Below, piece after piece: positions 35,775 through 43,851 of a DNA stretch of 64,000 nucleotides. Each line of letters opens with the position of its first letter. Within the stretch, counting starts at the first letter, position 1. The notes under the pieces are model-generated. The model did no database searches, was not told the DNA's origin, and saw only the letters and a program-made list of their open reading frames with translations. Source of the stretch: Paracoccus sulfuroxidans (GTDB lineage Bacteria > Pseudomonadota > Alphaproteobacteria > Rhodobacterales > Rhodobacteraceae); NCBI RefSeq assembly GCF_007830335.1, contig NZ_VLKU01000009.1, forward strand, positions 62,001 through 126,000, read 5' to 3'. Both the position numbers and the translations under genes were made by a program.

Positions 35775-36317
35775 TCAGAACAGCGACTGATAGCGCCACT
35801 CATCGGCGTCGGGCGTGATCGCGCGGGGGTCATAGCCTGCATCCTGCAACACCTTGGCGGGGGCAAGCCCATCCCGCGCGGCCTCATCGACATAGCGCCG
35901 ACCGGCGTCGGGGTCAGGCGCCACACCGCGACCGCGCAAGAGGTCCAGCCCATAGTTCAGTTTGCCGACCGGATCGCCCGCCTCGGCCGCTCGGCGGTCC
36001 CATTCGGCGGCGGCTTCCGAGTTCTGCTCGGCCCCCAGCCCGTTTTCATCCAGCTGGCTCATCCAGGTCATCGCATGGGTCCAGCCGTCATCGGCGCATT
36101 GGGTGAAGATGTCGCGCGCCTCGGCGTGGCGTCCGGATTTGGTCACCAGATAGCCGGTGGCGCAATTCGTCATCGAGGTCTCGCCCCGGGCAATGTCGTC
36201 AAGGACGCGGTTGATCGACAGCTCCTCGGGGTTGGTCTGACCCAGTTCGTCAAGGTCCTCGGCCATGGCGGGCGCGGCTGTCGCGGCGACAAGGGCAATC
36301 AGCAGGGTCAGGCGCAT
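35775..36317 (-). CDS. Exported Sel1/TPR-like repeat protein
   Basis: This 180-residue protein has a signal peptide ending PAMAED. Two Sel1-like helical repeat pairs are visible (around EARDIFTQCADDGWTHAMTWMSQLDENG and AGDPVGKLNYGLDLLRGRGV). It probably acts as a periplasmic protein-protein adaptor. It lies 54 bp from the element upstream of xoxF and is divergent from the binding-protein gene. A role in methanol oxidation is suggested only by location. Confidence 0.75.
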   Translation of the reverse strand: MRLTLLIALVAATAAPAMAEDLDELGQTNPEELSINRVLDDIARGETSMTNCATGYLVTKSGRHAEARDIFTQCADDGWTHAMTWMSQLDENGLGAEQNSEAAAEWDRRAAEAGDPVGKLNYGLDLLRGRGVAPDPDAGRRYVDEAARDGLAPAKVLQDAGYDPRAITPDADEWRYQSLF

Positions 36318-36360
36318 GGGGGAACCTCGGCAAGGGTTGCGGTCAGCCGATTCTAGCAGA

Positions 36361-36406
36361 TCCCGCTCAACCATTGGGCTTAGACGTTGGTCGAATTGCA
36401 GGGGCA
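36361..36406. promoter_or_regulatory. Weak look-alikes of the xoxF/xoxG element in a divergent promoter region
   Basis: On the plus strand, TCCCGCTCAACCATTGGG (36361-36378) resembles the TCCCGCTTCGACCAATGG core of the xoxG/cycB element with one gap and two changes, and it points toward the binding-protein operon. On the minus strand, TGCCCCTGCAATTCGACCAA (from 36406 leftward) resembles the xoxF copy and points toward the Sel1 gene. These matches are imperfect and were found by eye. Confidence 0.3.
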
Positions 36407-36485
36407 CGCTTCGCCATCACAGTTTCAGGGATCACAGCAGACAGGGACCTGAGGGATGGGGAACCTGAAGGGAGGGAGACGCCGC

Positions 36486-37658
36486 ATGACCAGAATGATG
36501 CTTGTCGCCACCGGTCTTGCTGCGCTGGCCGTGCCCGCATGGGCCGACACCCTGCGCATCGACTGGCTGGAGCGTCAGACCGTGCCCCCTCCGGTGCTGT
36601 CGAACCTTGAGGAAACCCCCGAGGATCTGGGCCTTGCCGGGGCGCGTCTGGGCGTCAAGGACATCGCCACGACCGGCAAGTTCATGGGCCATGACTATGT
36701 GCTGAACGAAACCCGCGTCGCGCCCGAGGATGATTTCCTCTCTGCCGCGAAAGCGGTGATTGCCGATGGCGCGAAGGTGCTGGTGGTCAAGGCCCCTGCC
36801 CCCGATCTGCTGGCGCTGGCGGACCTGCCCGAGGCCAAGGACCTGCTGATCCTGAACGCCTTTGCCCCCGATGACAGCCTGCGCGGCGCCGATTGCCGGG
36901 CGAATGTGCTGCACTCGGTCCCGAGCCTTGCCATGCGCGCCGATGCGCTTGGCCAATATGTGCTGGCCAAGAAATGGACCCGGCTGGCGCTGGTGTCCGG
37001 CCCCAACCCCGAGGACAAGGCCTTCGCCGAGGCGATGAAGGCCTCGCTGACGAAATTCGGCCTGACTCTGGAGGGCGAAAAGGCCTGGGCCTTCGATGCC
37101 GACATGCGCCGCGTCGCCTCGGAAGAGGTGCCGCTTTTCACGCAGGACCTGCCCGCGCATGACCTGCTGCTGGTCGCCGATGAGCGCGGCGATTTCGGCC
37201 GCTACATCGCCTATAACACCTGGTCGCCCAGCCTGCTGGCGGGCTCGGAGGGGATTGTGCCGAAAGGCTGGTCGCCGGTGGTCGAGCATTTCGGCGCGGC
37301 CCAGCTGCAAAGCCGCTTCATCGCCGACACCAGCCGCCAGATGCAGGCTGAGGATTTCGCCGCATGGGCCGCCGTCAACGCCATCGGCGAAGAGGTCGCG
37401 CGTTTCGGCGGCGAGGACGCCCCCAGCATGCGCGCGAACCTGCTGTCGGACAAATTCCGGCTGGCGGGCTTTCTGGGCACGCCGCTGTCATTCCGCGACT
37501 GGGACGGCCAGATGCGCCAGCCCGTGCCGCTGGTCACCCCGCGCGCCGTGGTGATGCTGGCCCCGCTTGAAGGCTTCCTGCACGAGCGGTCGGAACTCGA
37601 CACATTGGGCACGGACCTGCGCGAAAGCACCTGCACTGCATTTGGAGACAAGACATGA
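36486..37658 (+). CDS. PQQ-dependent-pathway ABC-type substrate-binding protein
   Basis: This 390-residue exported protein has a signal peptide ending VPAWAD. The mature part has the type I periplasmic binding protein character (KVLVVKAPAPDLLALADL, WTRLALVSGPNPEDKAFAEAMKASL) and matches the binding proteins that accompany PQQ alcohol dehydrogenase clusters. No ABC transporter permease or ATPase is present nearby, so it may be a ligand-binding or assembly factor rather than part of an importer. It overlaps the next gene by 4 bp (ATGA). The start at 36486 has GGAGG upstream. Confidence 0.8.
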   Translation: MTRMMLVATGLAALAVPAWADTLRIDWLERQTVPPPVLSNLEETPEDLGLAGARLGVKDIATTGKFMGHDYVLNETRVAPEDDFLSAAKAVIADGAKVLVVKAPAPDLLALADLPEAKDLLILNAFAPDDSLRGADCRANVLHSVPSLAMRADALGQYVLAKKWTRLALVSGPNPEDKAFAEAMKASLTKFGLTLEGEKAWAFDADMRRVASEEVPLFTQDLPAHDLLLVADERGDFGRYIAYNTWSPSLLAGSEGIVPKGWSPVVEHFGAAQLQSRFIADTSRQMQAEDFAAWAAVNAIGEEVARFGGEDAPSMRANLLSDKFRLAGFLGTPLSFRDWDGQMRQPVPLVTPRAVVMLAPLEGFLHERSELDTLGTDLRESTCTAFGDKT

Positions 37659-38614
37659 TCCGCGCCCTGCTTCTGACGACCGTACTGGCCAGCCCCGCGA
37701 TGGCCGATGAAATCTGGGTCACGAATGAGCTCGACAACACCGTCAGCGTGATCGATGCCGACAGCTTCGAGGTCTTGCACACCTATGAAACAGGCCAGCG
37801 CCCGCGCGGCGTCACCTTCTCGCGCGATTTTTCCGTGCTCTATATCTGCGCCTCGGATTCCGACACGGTGCAGGTGATGGACCCGAACACGGGCAAGATC
37901 CTGCATGAACTGCCCTCGGGCGAGGACCCCGAGCAATTCGTCGTCTCGCCCGACGACCGCTTCCTTTACATCGCGAACGAGGATGACGCGATCACCACCG
38001 TCGTCGACACCCAGACCCGCAAGGTCGTGGCCCAGATCGACGTCGGCATCGAGCCCGAGGGCATGGCCGTCTCGCCCGATGGCAAGATCCAGGTCACCAC
38101 CTCGGAAACGACCAATATGGCCCATTGGATCGACACCGAAACGCATAAGATCATCGCCAATACCATGGTCGATTCCCGCCCCCGCCACGCCGAATTCTCA
38201 CCCGACGGCAAGCAGCTGTGGGTCAGCGCCGAGGTGGGCGGCACGGTCTCGGTCTTTGATGTCGAGACGCAGCAGGAACTGGGCAAGATCGGCTTCGAGA
38301 TGCCCAATATTCGGCCCGAGAAACTGCAGCCCGTGGGCATGAAATTCTCGCCCGATGCCAGCAAGGTCTTCGTGGCACTTGGACCGGCGAACCACATCGC
38401 CGTGGTCGATGTCGCCACCCGCGAGGTCGAGGAGTATATTCTGGTCGGCCGCCGCGTCTGGCACATGGCCATCTCGCCCGATGAGACCAAGCTTTTCACC
38501 ACGAACGGCGTTTCAGGCGATGTCACGGTCGTCGATATTGCGACCCGCAAGCCGCTGAAAACAGTAAAGGTTGGCCGCTATCCCTGGGGCGCGGCCGCCC
38601 GCCCGACGAACTGA
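37655..38614 (+). CDS. YVTN-type beta-propeller protein, PQQ-catabolism associated
   Basis: This 319-residue exported beta-propeller has a leader ending SPAMAD. About seven blades show the recurring pattern of xSPDGxxxxV and NTVSVID or TVQVMDP segments, for example DNTVSVIDADSFEVLHTYETGQRPRG. It matches the PQQ-dependent catabolism-associated beta-propeller family. Its job is not established; a scaffold or metal/cofactor-related role near XoxF is possible. It is translationally coupled to the upstream binding-protein gene. Confidence 0.85.
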   Translation: MIRALLLTTVLASPAMADEIWVTNELDNTVSVIDADSFEVLHTYETGQRPRGVTFSRDFSVLYICASDSDTVQVMDPNTGKILHELPSGEDPEQFVVSPDDRFLYIANEDDAITTVVDTQTRKVVAQIDVGIEPEGMAVSPDGKIQVTTSETTNMAHWIDTETHKIIANTMVDSRPRHAEFSPDGKQLWVSAEVGGTVSVFDVETQQELGKIGFEMPNIRPEKLQPVGMKFSPDASKVFVALGPANHIAVVDVATREVEEYILVGRRVWHMAISPDETKLFTTNGVSGDVTVVDIATRKPLKTVKVGRYPWGAAARPTN

Positions 38615-38640
38615 GGGGCGGCGCGCGCCCGGGCGCATCA

Positions 38641-38677
38641 GGGGAAATTGTCCCGCTTCGACCAATGGACAATACCC
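38641..38677 (+). promoter_or_regulatory. Operator-like dyad upstream of xoxG/cycB (shared with xoxF)
   Basis: The sequence ATTGTCC-N13-GGACAAT is a perfect 7-bp inverted repeat at 38647-38673. The spacer contains CGCTTCGACCAAT. The element sits 59-95 bp before the start codon and is embedded in a 37-bp block matching that upstream of xoxF at most positions. A common transcription factor is likely. Confidence 0.62.
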
Positions 38678-38735
38678 CTGAAAACCGCGCGCCCGTAAAG
38701 CTTGGATCAGCATACAGATGACATGGGAGGATAAC

Positions 38736-39419
38736 ATGTCCCCGAACGCCAAGATCTCGACCCTTGCTGCTCTCGCGCTGGCGACGCTGTTGCCCTTGCA
38801 GGCCATCGGTCATGGCGATGTCGCGCCGCAGCCGATGAACACTGACGCCCTGCCCGACGTGGGCGAGGAATGGCTGACGGTAAATCCTTACCGCGCCGAG
38901 GAAGTGGGCGAGGAGGTCTGGAAGAAGGCCATCCAGATCGGCGATTCCGGCTATAACCAGAACTGCGCGCGCTGCCACGGGCTGGGTGCGGTCTCGGGCG
39001 GTCTGGCCCCCGACCTGCGCTTCCTTGAGGCGGAAGAGGCCGGTGACGAATGGTTCGCCGACCGCTTCATCCACGGCTACACGCAGGACGGCACCACCAA
39101 GATGCCCGCCTTTGGCGAGGTTCTGGGCCAGAAGGCCGGTTGGGCGATCCGCACCTATATCGAGACCCGCCCCGAAGATGGCGCGCTGGACGATCACACC
39201 GCCCGCCTGACGGAAATCCGCAATGAGCTGAAGGCAGGCGGCGGCGATATCGAGAAGATCAAGGCCGAGCTGCAAGAGATCAACGCGGGCGTCGCCACCG
39301 CCTCGGGCGCGCCGGTCGCTGACAGCGTTGCGGCCCGCGCGGCGGCCTCGCTGACCGATCAGGCCAGCGAAAAACATGCAGCCGAGATCCTGACTGTCGG
39401 ACTTTCCGCGGCAGAATGA
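38736..39419 (+). CDS. xoxG: Cytochrome c553i / XoxG, electron acceptor of XoxF
   Basis: This 227-residue exported monohaem cytochrome has a leader ending near ALATLLPLQAIGHG. It has a single CxxCH (NCARCHGLGAVSGG), and a distal Met ligand candidate in TTKMPAFGEVLGQK. The long acidic C-terminal tail and size match cytochrome c553i (CycB) of Paracoccus, located with xoxF. It should accept electrons from XoxF and pass them to the oxidase chain. The start at 38736 has GGGAGG five bases upstream. It overlaps xoxJ by 4 bp. Confidence 0.87.
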   Translation: MSPNAKISTLAALALATLLPLQAIGHGDVAPQPMNTDALPDVGEEWLTVNPYRAEEVGEEVWKKAIQIGDSGYNQNCARCHGLGAVSGGLAPDLRFLEAEEAGDEWFADRFIHGYTQDGTTKMPAFGEVLGQKAGWAIRTYIETRPEDGALDDHTARLTEIRNELKAGGGDIEKIKAELQEINAGVATASGAPVADSVAARAAASLTDQASEKHAAEILTVGLSAAE

Positions 39420-40327
39420 TGGCTCGGGCACACGAATCGCTGCGTGTGCTGGCTGCAAGCCTGGCGGCAGCGCTGGTCCTTTCCGGACCGGCGCTGGCCG
39501 CCTGTGCCGACACGCCGCCGGAACAACGGCTGCAGAACACCTTCCCCACCGACATCGGCCGCTCGCTGGATCAGATCCGCGAGGATGGCTGGATCGAGGT
39601 GGCGCTTTACGAAGATTTCGCCCCATGGTCCTGGGAACAGGACGGAAAAATTCAGGGTATCGACGTCGACATTGCCCGCCTGATCGCCGATGATCTGGGG
39701 GTCGAGCTTCGCCCGCGCCTTGTGCAGGCCAGCGAGACGCTGGACGCCGATCTTCTGAACTATGTCTATCGCGGCGCGGTCGTCGGCGGGCATGTGTCGA
39801 ACCTTTTCATGCACGCGCCCTATGACGTCGAATATGCCTGCCGCTTCGATCAGGTGGTCTTCACCGGCATCTATGCCGAGGAACATCTGGCCATCGCCTA
39901 TAGCGCCAAGGCCTATCCCGAAAAGCCGCCGGTCCCGGCGGTGTTTCGCTATGATCCCGTCGCTGTCGAAAACGACTCCATTTCGGATTTCTACCTGACC
40001 GGCCTCTCGCAGGGCGCGACGAATGACAAGATCCACCGCTTGCCGAACATACAGGCGGCGATGGAGGCGCTGGCGGCTGGCGAGGTGATGGCGGTGATGG
40101 CCCCCCGCTCGCAGATCGATCCGCTGCTGACCGAGGGCATCGAGGTGCACGAGCCGCCCTTCGTCGGGCTGGCCAAGTCGAAATGGCCGTTGGCCATCGC
40201 GCTGTCGTTCCAGCATCGCCCGCTGGGGTACGAGGTCGACGACATCATCGACGCCGCCATCGCGGATGGCCGCATTCCGGCGATTTTCGAGGCGCATAAG
40301 GTGACCTTCCACCCGCCGGAACGCTAA
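39416..40327 (+). CDS. xoxJ: XoxJ, quinoprotein-dehydrogenase-associated periplasmic binding protein
   Basis: This 303-residue exported protein has a leader ending ALAACAD. It has the type II solute-binding fold of the XoxJ/MoxJ group (SLDQIREDGWIEVALYEDFAPWSWEQ, IQGIDVDIARLIADDL). XoxJ proteins are thought to assist activation of XoxF. The ATGA overlap with the cytochrome gene links it to XoxF electron transfer. The gene is followed within 4 bp by the end of the converging apbE gene. Confidence 0.87.
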   Translation: MMARAHESLRVLAASLAAALVLSGPALAACADTPPEQRLQNTFPTDIGRSLDQIREDGWIEVALYEDFAPWSWEQDGKIQGIDVDIARLIADDLGVELRPRLVQASETLDADLLNYVYRGAVVGGHVSNLFMHAPYDVEYACRFDQVVFTGIYAEEHLAIAYSAKAYPEKPPVPAVFRYDPVAVENDSISDFYLTGLSQGATNDKIHRLPNIQAAMEALAAGEVMAVMAPRSQIDPLLTEGIEVHEPPFVGLAKSKWPLAIALSFQHRPLGYEVDDIIDAAIADGRIPAIFEAHKVTFHPPER

Positions 40328-40330
40328 GCC

Positions 40331-41191
40331 TTAAAGCTGGCCCAGATTGCCGTCGAAATCGACAAGCCGCACCGGCCCGACCCCAAGTCGGGCCGCTGCC
40401 GTTTTCATCGCCGGGCGCTCCATCAGCACGAAAGCCGTGGCAGCGGCATCGGCCAGCGCGGCGCTGTCAGCCTCGACGCTGACGGTCGACCACAGCGGCG
40501 GCTGCCCCTGCGGTCCCATGATATGGCTTTCGCCCCCGGCAAAGCGCAGCGCGGCGGGCGAGGAGGTCGCGATCGCGCGGCCCGGGCGCAGGGTCAGCTG
40601 ACCCAGAACCCCGCTCTCGGGGTCGGAAAGGCCCAGCTGGAATTCCGCGCCCAAAGCCCGCGCCTCGCCCATGTCGACAAGGACGCCGCCCAGGTCGCGC
40701 AGTGCGGGCAGCGCGGCCACGCGGTCGGTTGCCAGCCCCTGTGCCAGCCCGTTGAAGGTCAGCTGCTGGCCGGGCTGCAGGCGGATCTCTCCCGCCGTGG
40801 CGATCTGGGCGAAGGTCGCGGGCAAGCGACCCGCCCCCTGCCCCTCTGACAGTCGCAGCCATTGGCTTTGGACCGAGGGATCGAAGGCCCCGCCCGTCGC
40901 CTCATGCACCTCAAGCGCCAGATCGACCGCCTGCTGCATCAGCGCCGAGGCGTGGCCGCGACCTTCGCGGTTCAGCCGCGTCAGTTCGGACTCGCGGTAG
41001 AGCGACAGCGTGTCCTCGACCAGCCGGATCTCGGCCAGCACCTGATCGACGACCGCCCGAGGGGCCGCGCCGCCACGCACAAGGATGCGGGCATCCGCGC
41101 CCATGACCTGCCCCTGCCATTCGGCGGCCATCGCGCCCCCACCGGCGGCGCAGGCCCCCGCGACGATCTGAAGGAAGCGGCGACGTTTCAT
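40331..41191 (-). CDS. apbE: FAD:protein FMN transferase (ApbE)
   Basis: This 286-residue protein has a Tat-like leader (MKRRRFLQIVAGACAAGG) and the ApbE signatures: ATGGAFDPSVQSQW, GLAQGLATDRVAAL and AIATSSPAALRF, with the metal-binding ADAAATAFVLM near the C-terminus. ApbE attaches FMN covalently to a Thr or Ser of target proteins in the periplasm. It overlaps the NosR-like gene by 4 bp, and that protein has the flavinylation motif DGVTKATAS, so it is the probable target. Confidence 0.9.
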   Translation of the reverse strand: MKRRRFLQIVAGACAAGGGAMAAEWQGQVMGADARILVRGGAAPRAVVDQVLAEIRLVEDTLSLYRESELTRLNREGRGHASALMQQAVDLALEVHEATGGAFDPSVQSQWLRLSEGQGAGRLPATFAQIATAGEIRLQPGQQLTFNGLAQGLATDRVAALPALRDLGGVLVDMGEARALGAEFQLGLSDPESGVLGQLTLRPGRAIATSSPAALRFAGGESHIMGPQGQPPLWSTVSVEADSAALADAAATAFVLMERPAMKTAAARLGVGPVRLVDFDGNLGQL

Positions 41192-43242
41192 GCGGCACGG
41201 CTCCTTTGGCGGGCGGCGATGATCAGCGGCACGCAAAGCTTCGGATCATCATGGATCTTCACGCAATCAAGGCATTGGAAGCATTCGGAATAGCGGATCT
41301 CGCCCTTGGTGCCGATGGCGGCGTAATTGCATTTGACCTTGCAAAGCTGGCAGGGAGAGCCGCATTGCACGCGGCGCGGAATCCATTTGCGCAGCCTCAG
41401 CAACCCGCCCAGACGCATCAGCGCGCCCAGCGGACAGATCGAGCGGCAGAAGCCCTTGAACCAGACCATCGAGACCGCAAGCCACCCCCCCGCCCACAGC
41501 AGATAGGGCCAGGGCCGGTCGAAATGCATGGTGATCGCGGTCTTGAAGGGCTCGATCTCGGCCACGGTTTCGGTGTGCTGAGGGGCGATGAAGCTGGTCA
41601 GGACCAGCACGGCCAGTGCGGCGGGCCCGGTCCACAAAAGCGCCCGGCCCAGAGAGCGCGGCGGCTGCCATTGCGGCAGGCCCAGACGGCGGCCCAGATG
41701 GTGCGCGAATTCCTGCATGGCCCCAAAAGGGCACAGCCAGCCGCAGAAAAGGCCCCGGCCCCAAAGCACGAAGCCCAGAATGGCCGCGACCCAGACGAGC
41801 AGCGAGAAGGGGTCGTAAAGCAGCACCTCAAGCCCGCCGCCCTGCATGACGCCGCGCAACACCGCCAGAGGCGTGACGATGGAAAGCTGCCCCTGCCCCC
41901 AGAAGCCCACGAAGCCGATGACGACGGCCAGAACGGCCAGCCGGATCGCGGTATAGTGGCGCTGCGCGGCCAAGCGGGACTGGCGCAGCAGCAGCGCGGT
42001 GAGGGCCAGCAGCCCCACGCCCAGAAGGATCAGGTCGACCATGCGGATCTGGATGGCACTCAGCCAGGGCGGCAATTGCGTCACCGCCTCGGGGCGCAGG
42101 AAGAAGCGCTCGGGCAGGCCCATGGTCAGGGCGAAATCGCGACTGCCGGCTTCCGGCTGGAACATGCCGTGCTGTCGCTCGGCGATCAGGGACAACTGCC
42201 ATTCCCGCGACGGGTCGAAGCCCAGCCGCCGGTCCAGCCGCAGCACCATGACCGTGGCGTCGGAGAGCTCTTCCGGCACGCCCTCACCCAGCGAGACCGA
42301 GAGATCCGCGTCGCGCAGCGCCAGCGGCAACCCGTCCTGCTGGGCCGAGACCAGATCGGGCGCGGTATTGCGCACGAACTCGGATGAGACGAGCCCCTGC
42401 CGCCCGGCCTCGATCAGCAAAAGCGGCTCATCATCGGGCGATAGGCTGGCGAGGCGTTGCACATCGGCCAGAGAATCCGCGTCCAGCAAGGCCTGCGCCA
42501 AGGCGGGCGGGCCGATGTCGATGGCGTAAAGATCGATGAAGGGCGCGTCCGGATCCTCCGCCGCCTCGGGGTCGTCATCGGCCCAGATGCTGCCCGCGAA
42601 GGCGGTGTCGACCTCGGCATTGGTGACGCGCAGGTGGCGGATCAGCCCCTCGGCCAGCGCGCCTTCCCAATCCAGCGCCTCGCTGTGGTCGGGGTCCGGG
42701 CGGGGCGGCGGGCCTGCGGAAATGCCCTGCAGCTTTTCGCGCGCCACCGCCAGCGTCGCGGCCAGGATCGATTCATGGGCAATGCGGACGCTGGCCGTCG
42801 CCTTGGTCACCCCGTCCAGATAGACCAGCTCCGAGCCGCCGGAATTGCCATAGGCCGTCCCCACCACCAGCGGCTCATGGATGGAATGGCCGCGATACTG
42901 GGTCAGGAAATCGCGCAGCGGCGCCTCGCCCAGACCCGAGACGAAAATCGGCTCATTATGGGCCAGAAGGCGGGTGTCGATGAAGGTGCCCTCAAGATCG
43001 ATCAGCACCAGAATGTTGATGGGCTGGCCCGAAAAGCCCGGCAGGGGGGCCAGCGGTCCGGTCTCGAACACATAGCCCGCCTCGCCGCCGCCCGAATTCA
43101 GCAGGCTCCAGACGCCCGCATCGTTGACCGGCTCGCCCAGAGCATAGGGGGCGACGATCATCGGCTCCAACTGGTCGCGGGTCAGCGGCGCCGCCAGAAG
43201 CGGTGTTGCCAGCATCAACCAAAGAAGGACCGCGCGCCACAT
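41188..43242 (-). CDS. NosR/NirI-like FMN-binding polyferredoxin membrane protein
   Basis: This 684-residue protein has a signal peptide, then a periplasmic FMN-binding domain with the flavinylation motif in YLDGVTKATASVRIA. A periplasmic linker follows, then several transmembrane helices (from about residue 390), and a cytoplasmic part with [4Fe-4S] sites: CGWLCPFGAMQE, CRSICPLGALMR, CGSPCQLCKVKC and CFQCLDCVKIHDDPKLC. This is the NosR/NirI architecture, which carries electrons between the quinone pool and the periplasm. No nos or nir genes are visible here; instead it lies in the xox cluster, so it may serve a different partner. It is co-transcribed with apbE. Confidence 0.88.
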   Translation of the reverse strand: MWRAVLLWLMLATPLLAAPLTRDQLEPMIVAPYALGEPVNDAGVWSLLNSGGGEAGYVFETGPLAPLPGFSGQPINILVLIDLEGTFIDTRLLAHNEPIFVSGLGEAPLRDFLTQYRGHSIHEPLVVGTAYGNSGGSELVYLDGVTKATASVRIAHESILAATLAVAREKLQGISAGPPPRPDPDHSEALDWEGALAEGLIRHLRVTNAEVDTAFAGSIWADDDPEAAEDPDAPFIDLYAIDIGPPALAQALLDADSLADVQRLASLSPDDEPLLLIEAGRQGLVSSEFVRNTAPDLVSAQQDGLPLALRDADLSVSLGEGVPEELSDATVMVLRLDRRLGFDPSREWQLSLIAERQHGMFQPEAGSRDFALTMGLPERFFLRPEAVTQLPPWLSAIQIRMVDLILLGVGLLALTALLLRQSRLAAQRHYTAIRLAVLAVVIGFVGFWGQGQLSIVTPLAVLRGVMQGGGLEVLLYDPFSLLVWVAAILGFVLWGRGLFCGWLCPFGAMQEFAHHLGRRLGLPQWQPPRSLGRALLWTGPAALAVLVLTSFIAPQHTETVAEIEPFKTAITMHFDRPWPYLLWAGGWLAVSMVWFKGFCRSICPLGALMRLGGLLRLRKWIPRRVQCGSPCQLCKVKCNYAAIGTKGEIRYSECFQCLDCVKIHDDPKLCVPLIIAARQRSRAA

Positions 43243-43277
43243 GCGGGCCAGATTACTGCGCCGTGATCACCGGCCAA

Positions 43278-43295
43278 TTCGACCTTGGTAGAATT
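43278..43295 (+). promoter_or_regulatory. Weak look-alike of the xox operator core
   Basis: TTCGACCTTGGTAGAATT shares TTCGACC, a following TTGG or ATGG and a final AAT with the xoxF and xoxG/cycB elements. It lies about 108 bp upstream of the exported cupin gene. The match is short and could be chance. Confidence 0.22.
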
Positions 43296-43402
43296 CGCGC
43301 CCCATTTCGGAAATCGTTCGGCAATGAGTGTTTCGTGTCATGCGCGCTTATGCCGCAGCCGACTAGGCTTCAGGTAACGCATTCATCGACAGGGAGGATA
43401 CG

Positions 43403-43828
43403 ATGACCACGTTTACGAAGCTGCTGCTGGCCGCCGGACTGAGCTTTGCCACCACCGGTGTCGCGCTGGCCGCAGGCGCAGAGGTGACCCATGTTCCGGG
43501 CGCGCAGGCCCAGGACATCGCGCCGATGGAGGTGCCCGGCGTCAACGCCTGGCTGCAGGACGCGCTGTCGGCCGAGGCCACCGACAAGCCGCTGACCTGC
43601 GGGTTCTTCCGCATCGCCAAATCCGATGAGCCGCTGATCTATGACTATGACTATGACGAGACCAAGATCGTTCTGGATGGCGTGATCACCGTCGATGACG
43701 GCACCAAGAAGGTCGACGCGCAGAAGGGCGATGTGCTGCTGCTGCCGAAGGGCGCGCATATCACCTTCACCACCGAGACCGAAGGCACGGCATGGGTGTG
43801 CGGCGCACGCCCCCGCGACACCGCCTGA
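43403..43828 (+). CDS. Exported cupin-like protein in the xox cluster (EutQ-like)
   Basis: This 141-residue protein has a signal peptide ending GVALAAG. A single cupin-like barrel follows (YDETKIVLDGVITVDDGTKKVDAQKGDVLLLPKGAHITFTTETEGTAWV reads as EutQ-type, shown here only in parts: KIVLDGVITVDDG and KGDVLLLPKGAHITF). The usual His-x-His metal ligands are weak. It precedes the next exported protein by 23 bp, so the pair is probably one unit. A role in the methanol cluster is inferred only from position. Confidence 0.7.
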   Translation: MTTFTKLLLAAGLSFATTGVALAAGAEVTHVPGAQAQDIAPMEVPGVNAWLQDALSAEATDKPLTCGFFRIAKSDEPLIYDYDYDETKIVLDGVITVDDGTKKVDAQKGDVLLLPKGAHITFTTETEGTAWVCGARPRDTA

Positions 43829-43851
43829 GCACCCTGGGGAGGGAGGAGGAC

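Noticed and set aside
33684..36356. Long open frame of 890 codons on the plus strand
   Set aside because: It is the antisense shadow of xoxF and the Sel1 gene; both minus-strand proteins have leaders, motifs and ribosome binding sites.
41188..43242. Naming the polyferredoxin gene nosR or nirI
   Set aside because: No nos or nir genes are in the window, and family resemblance alone does not decide between them or a third role.
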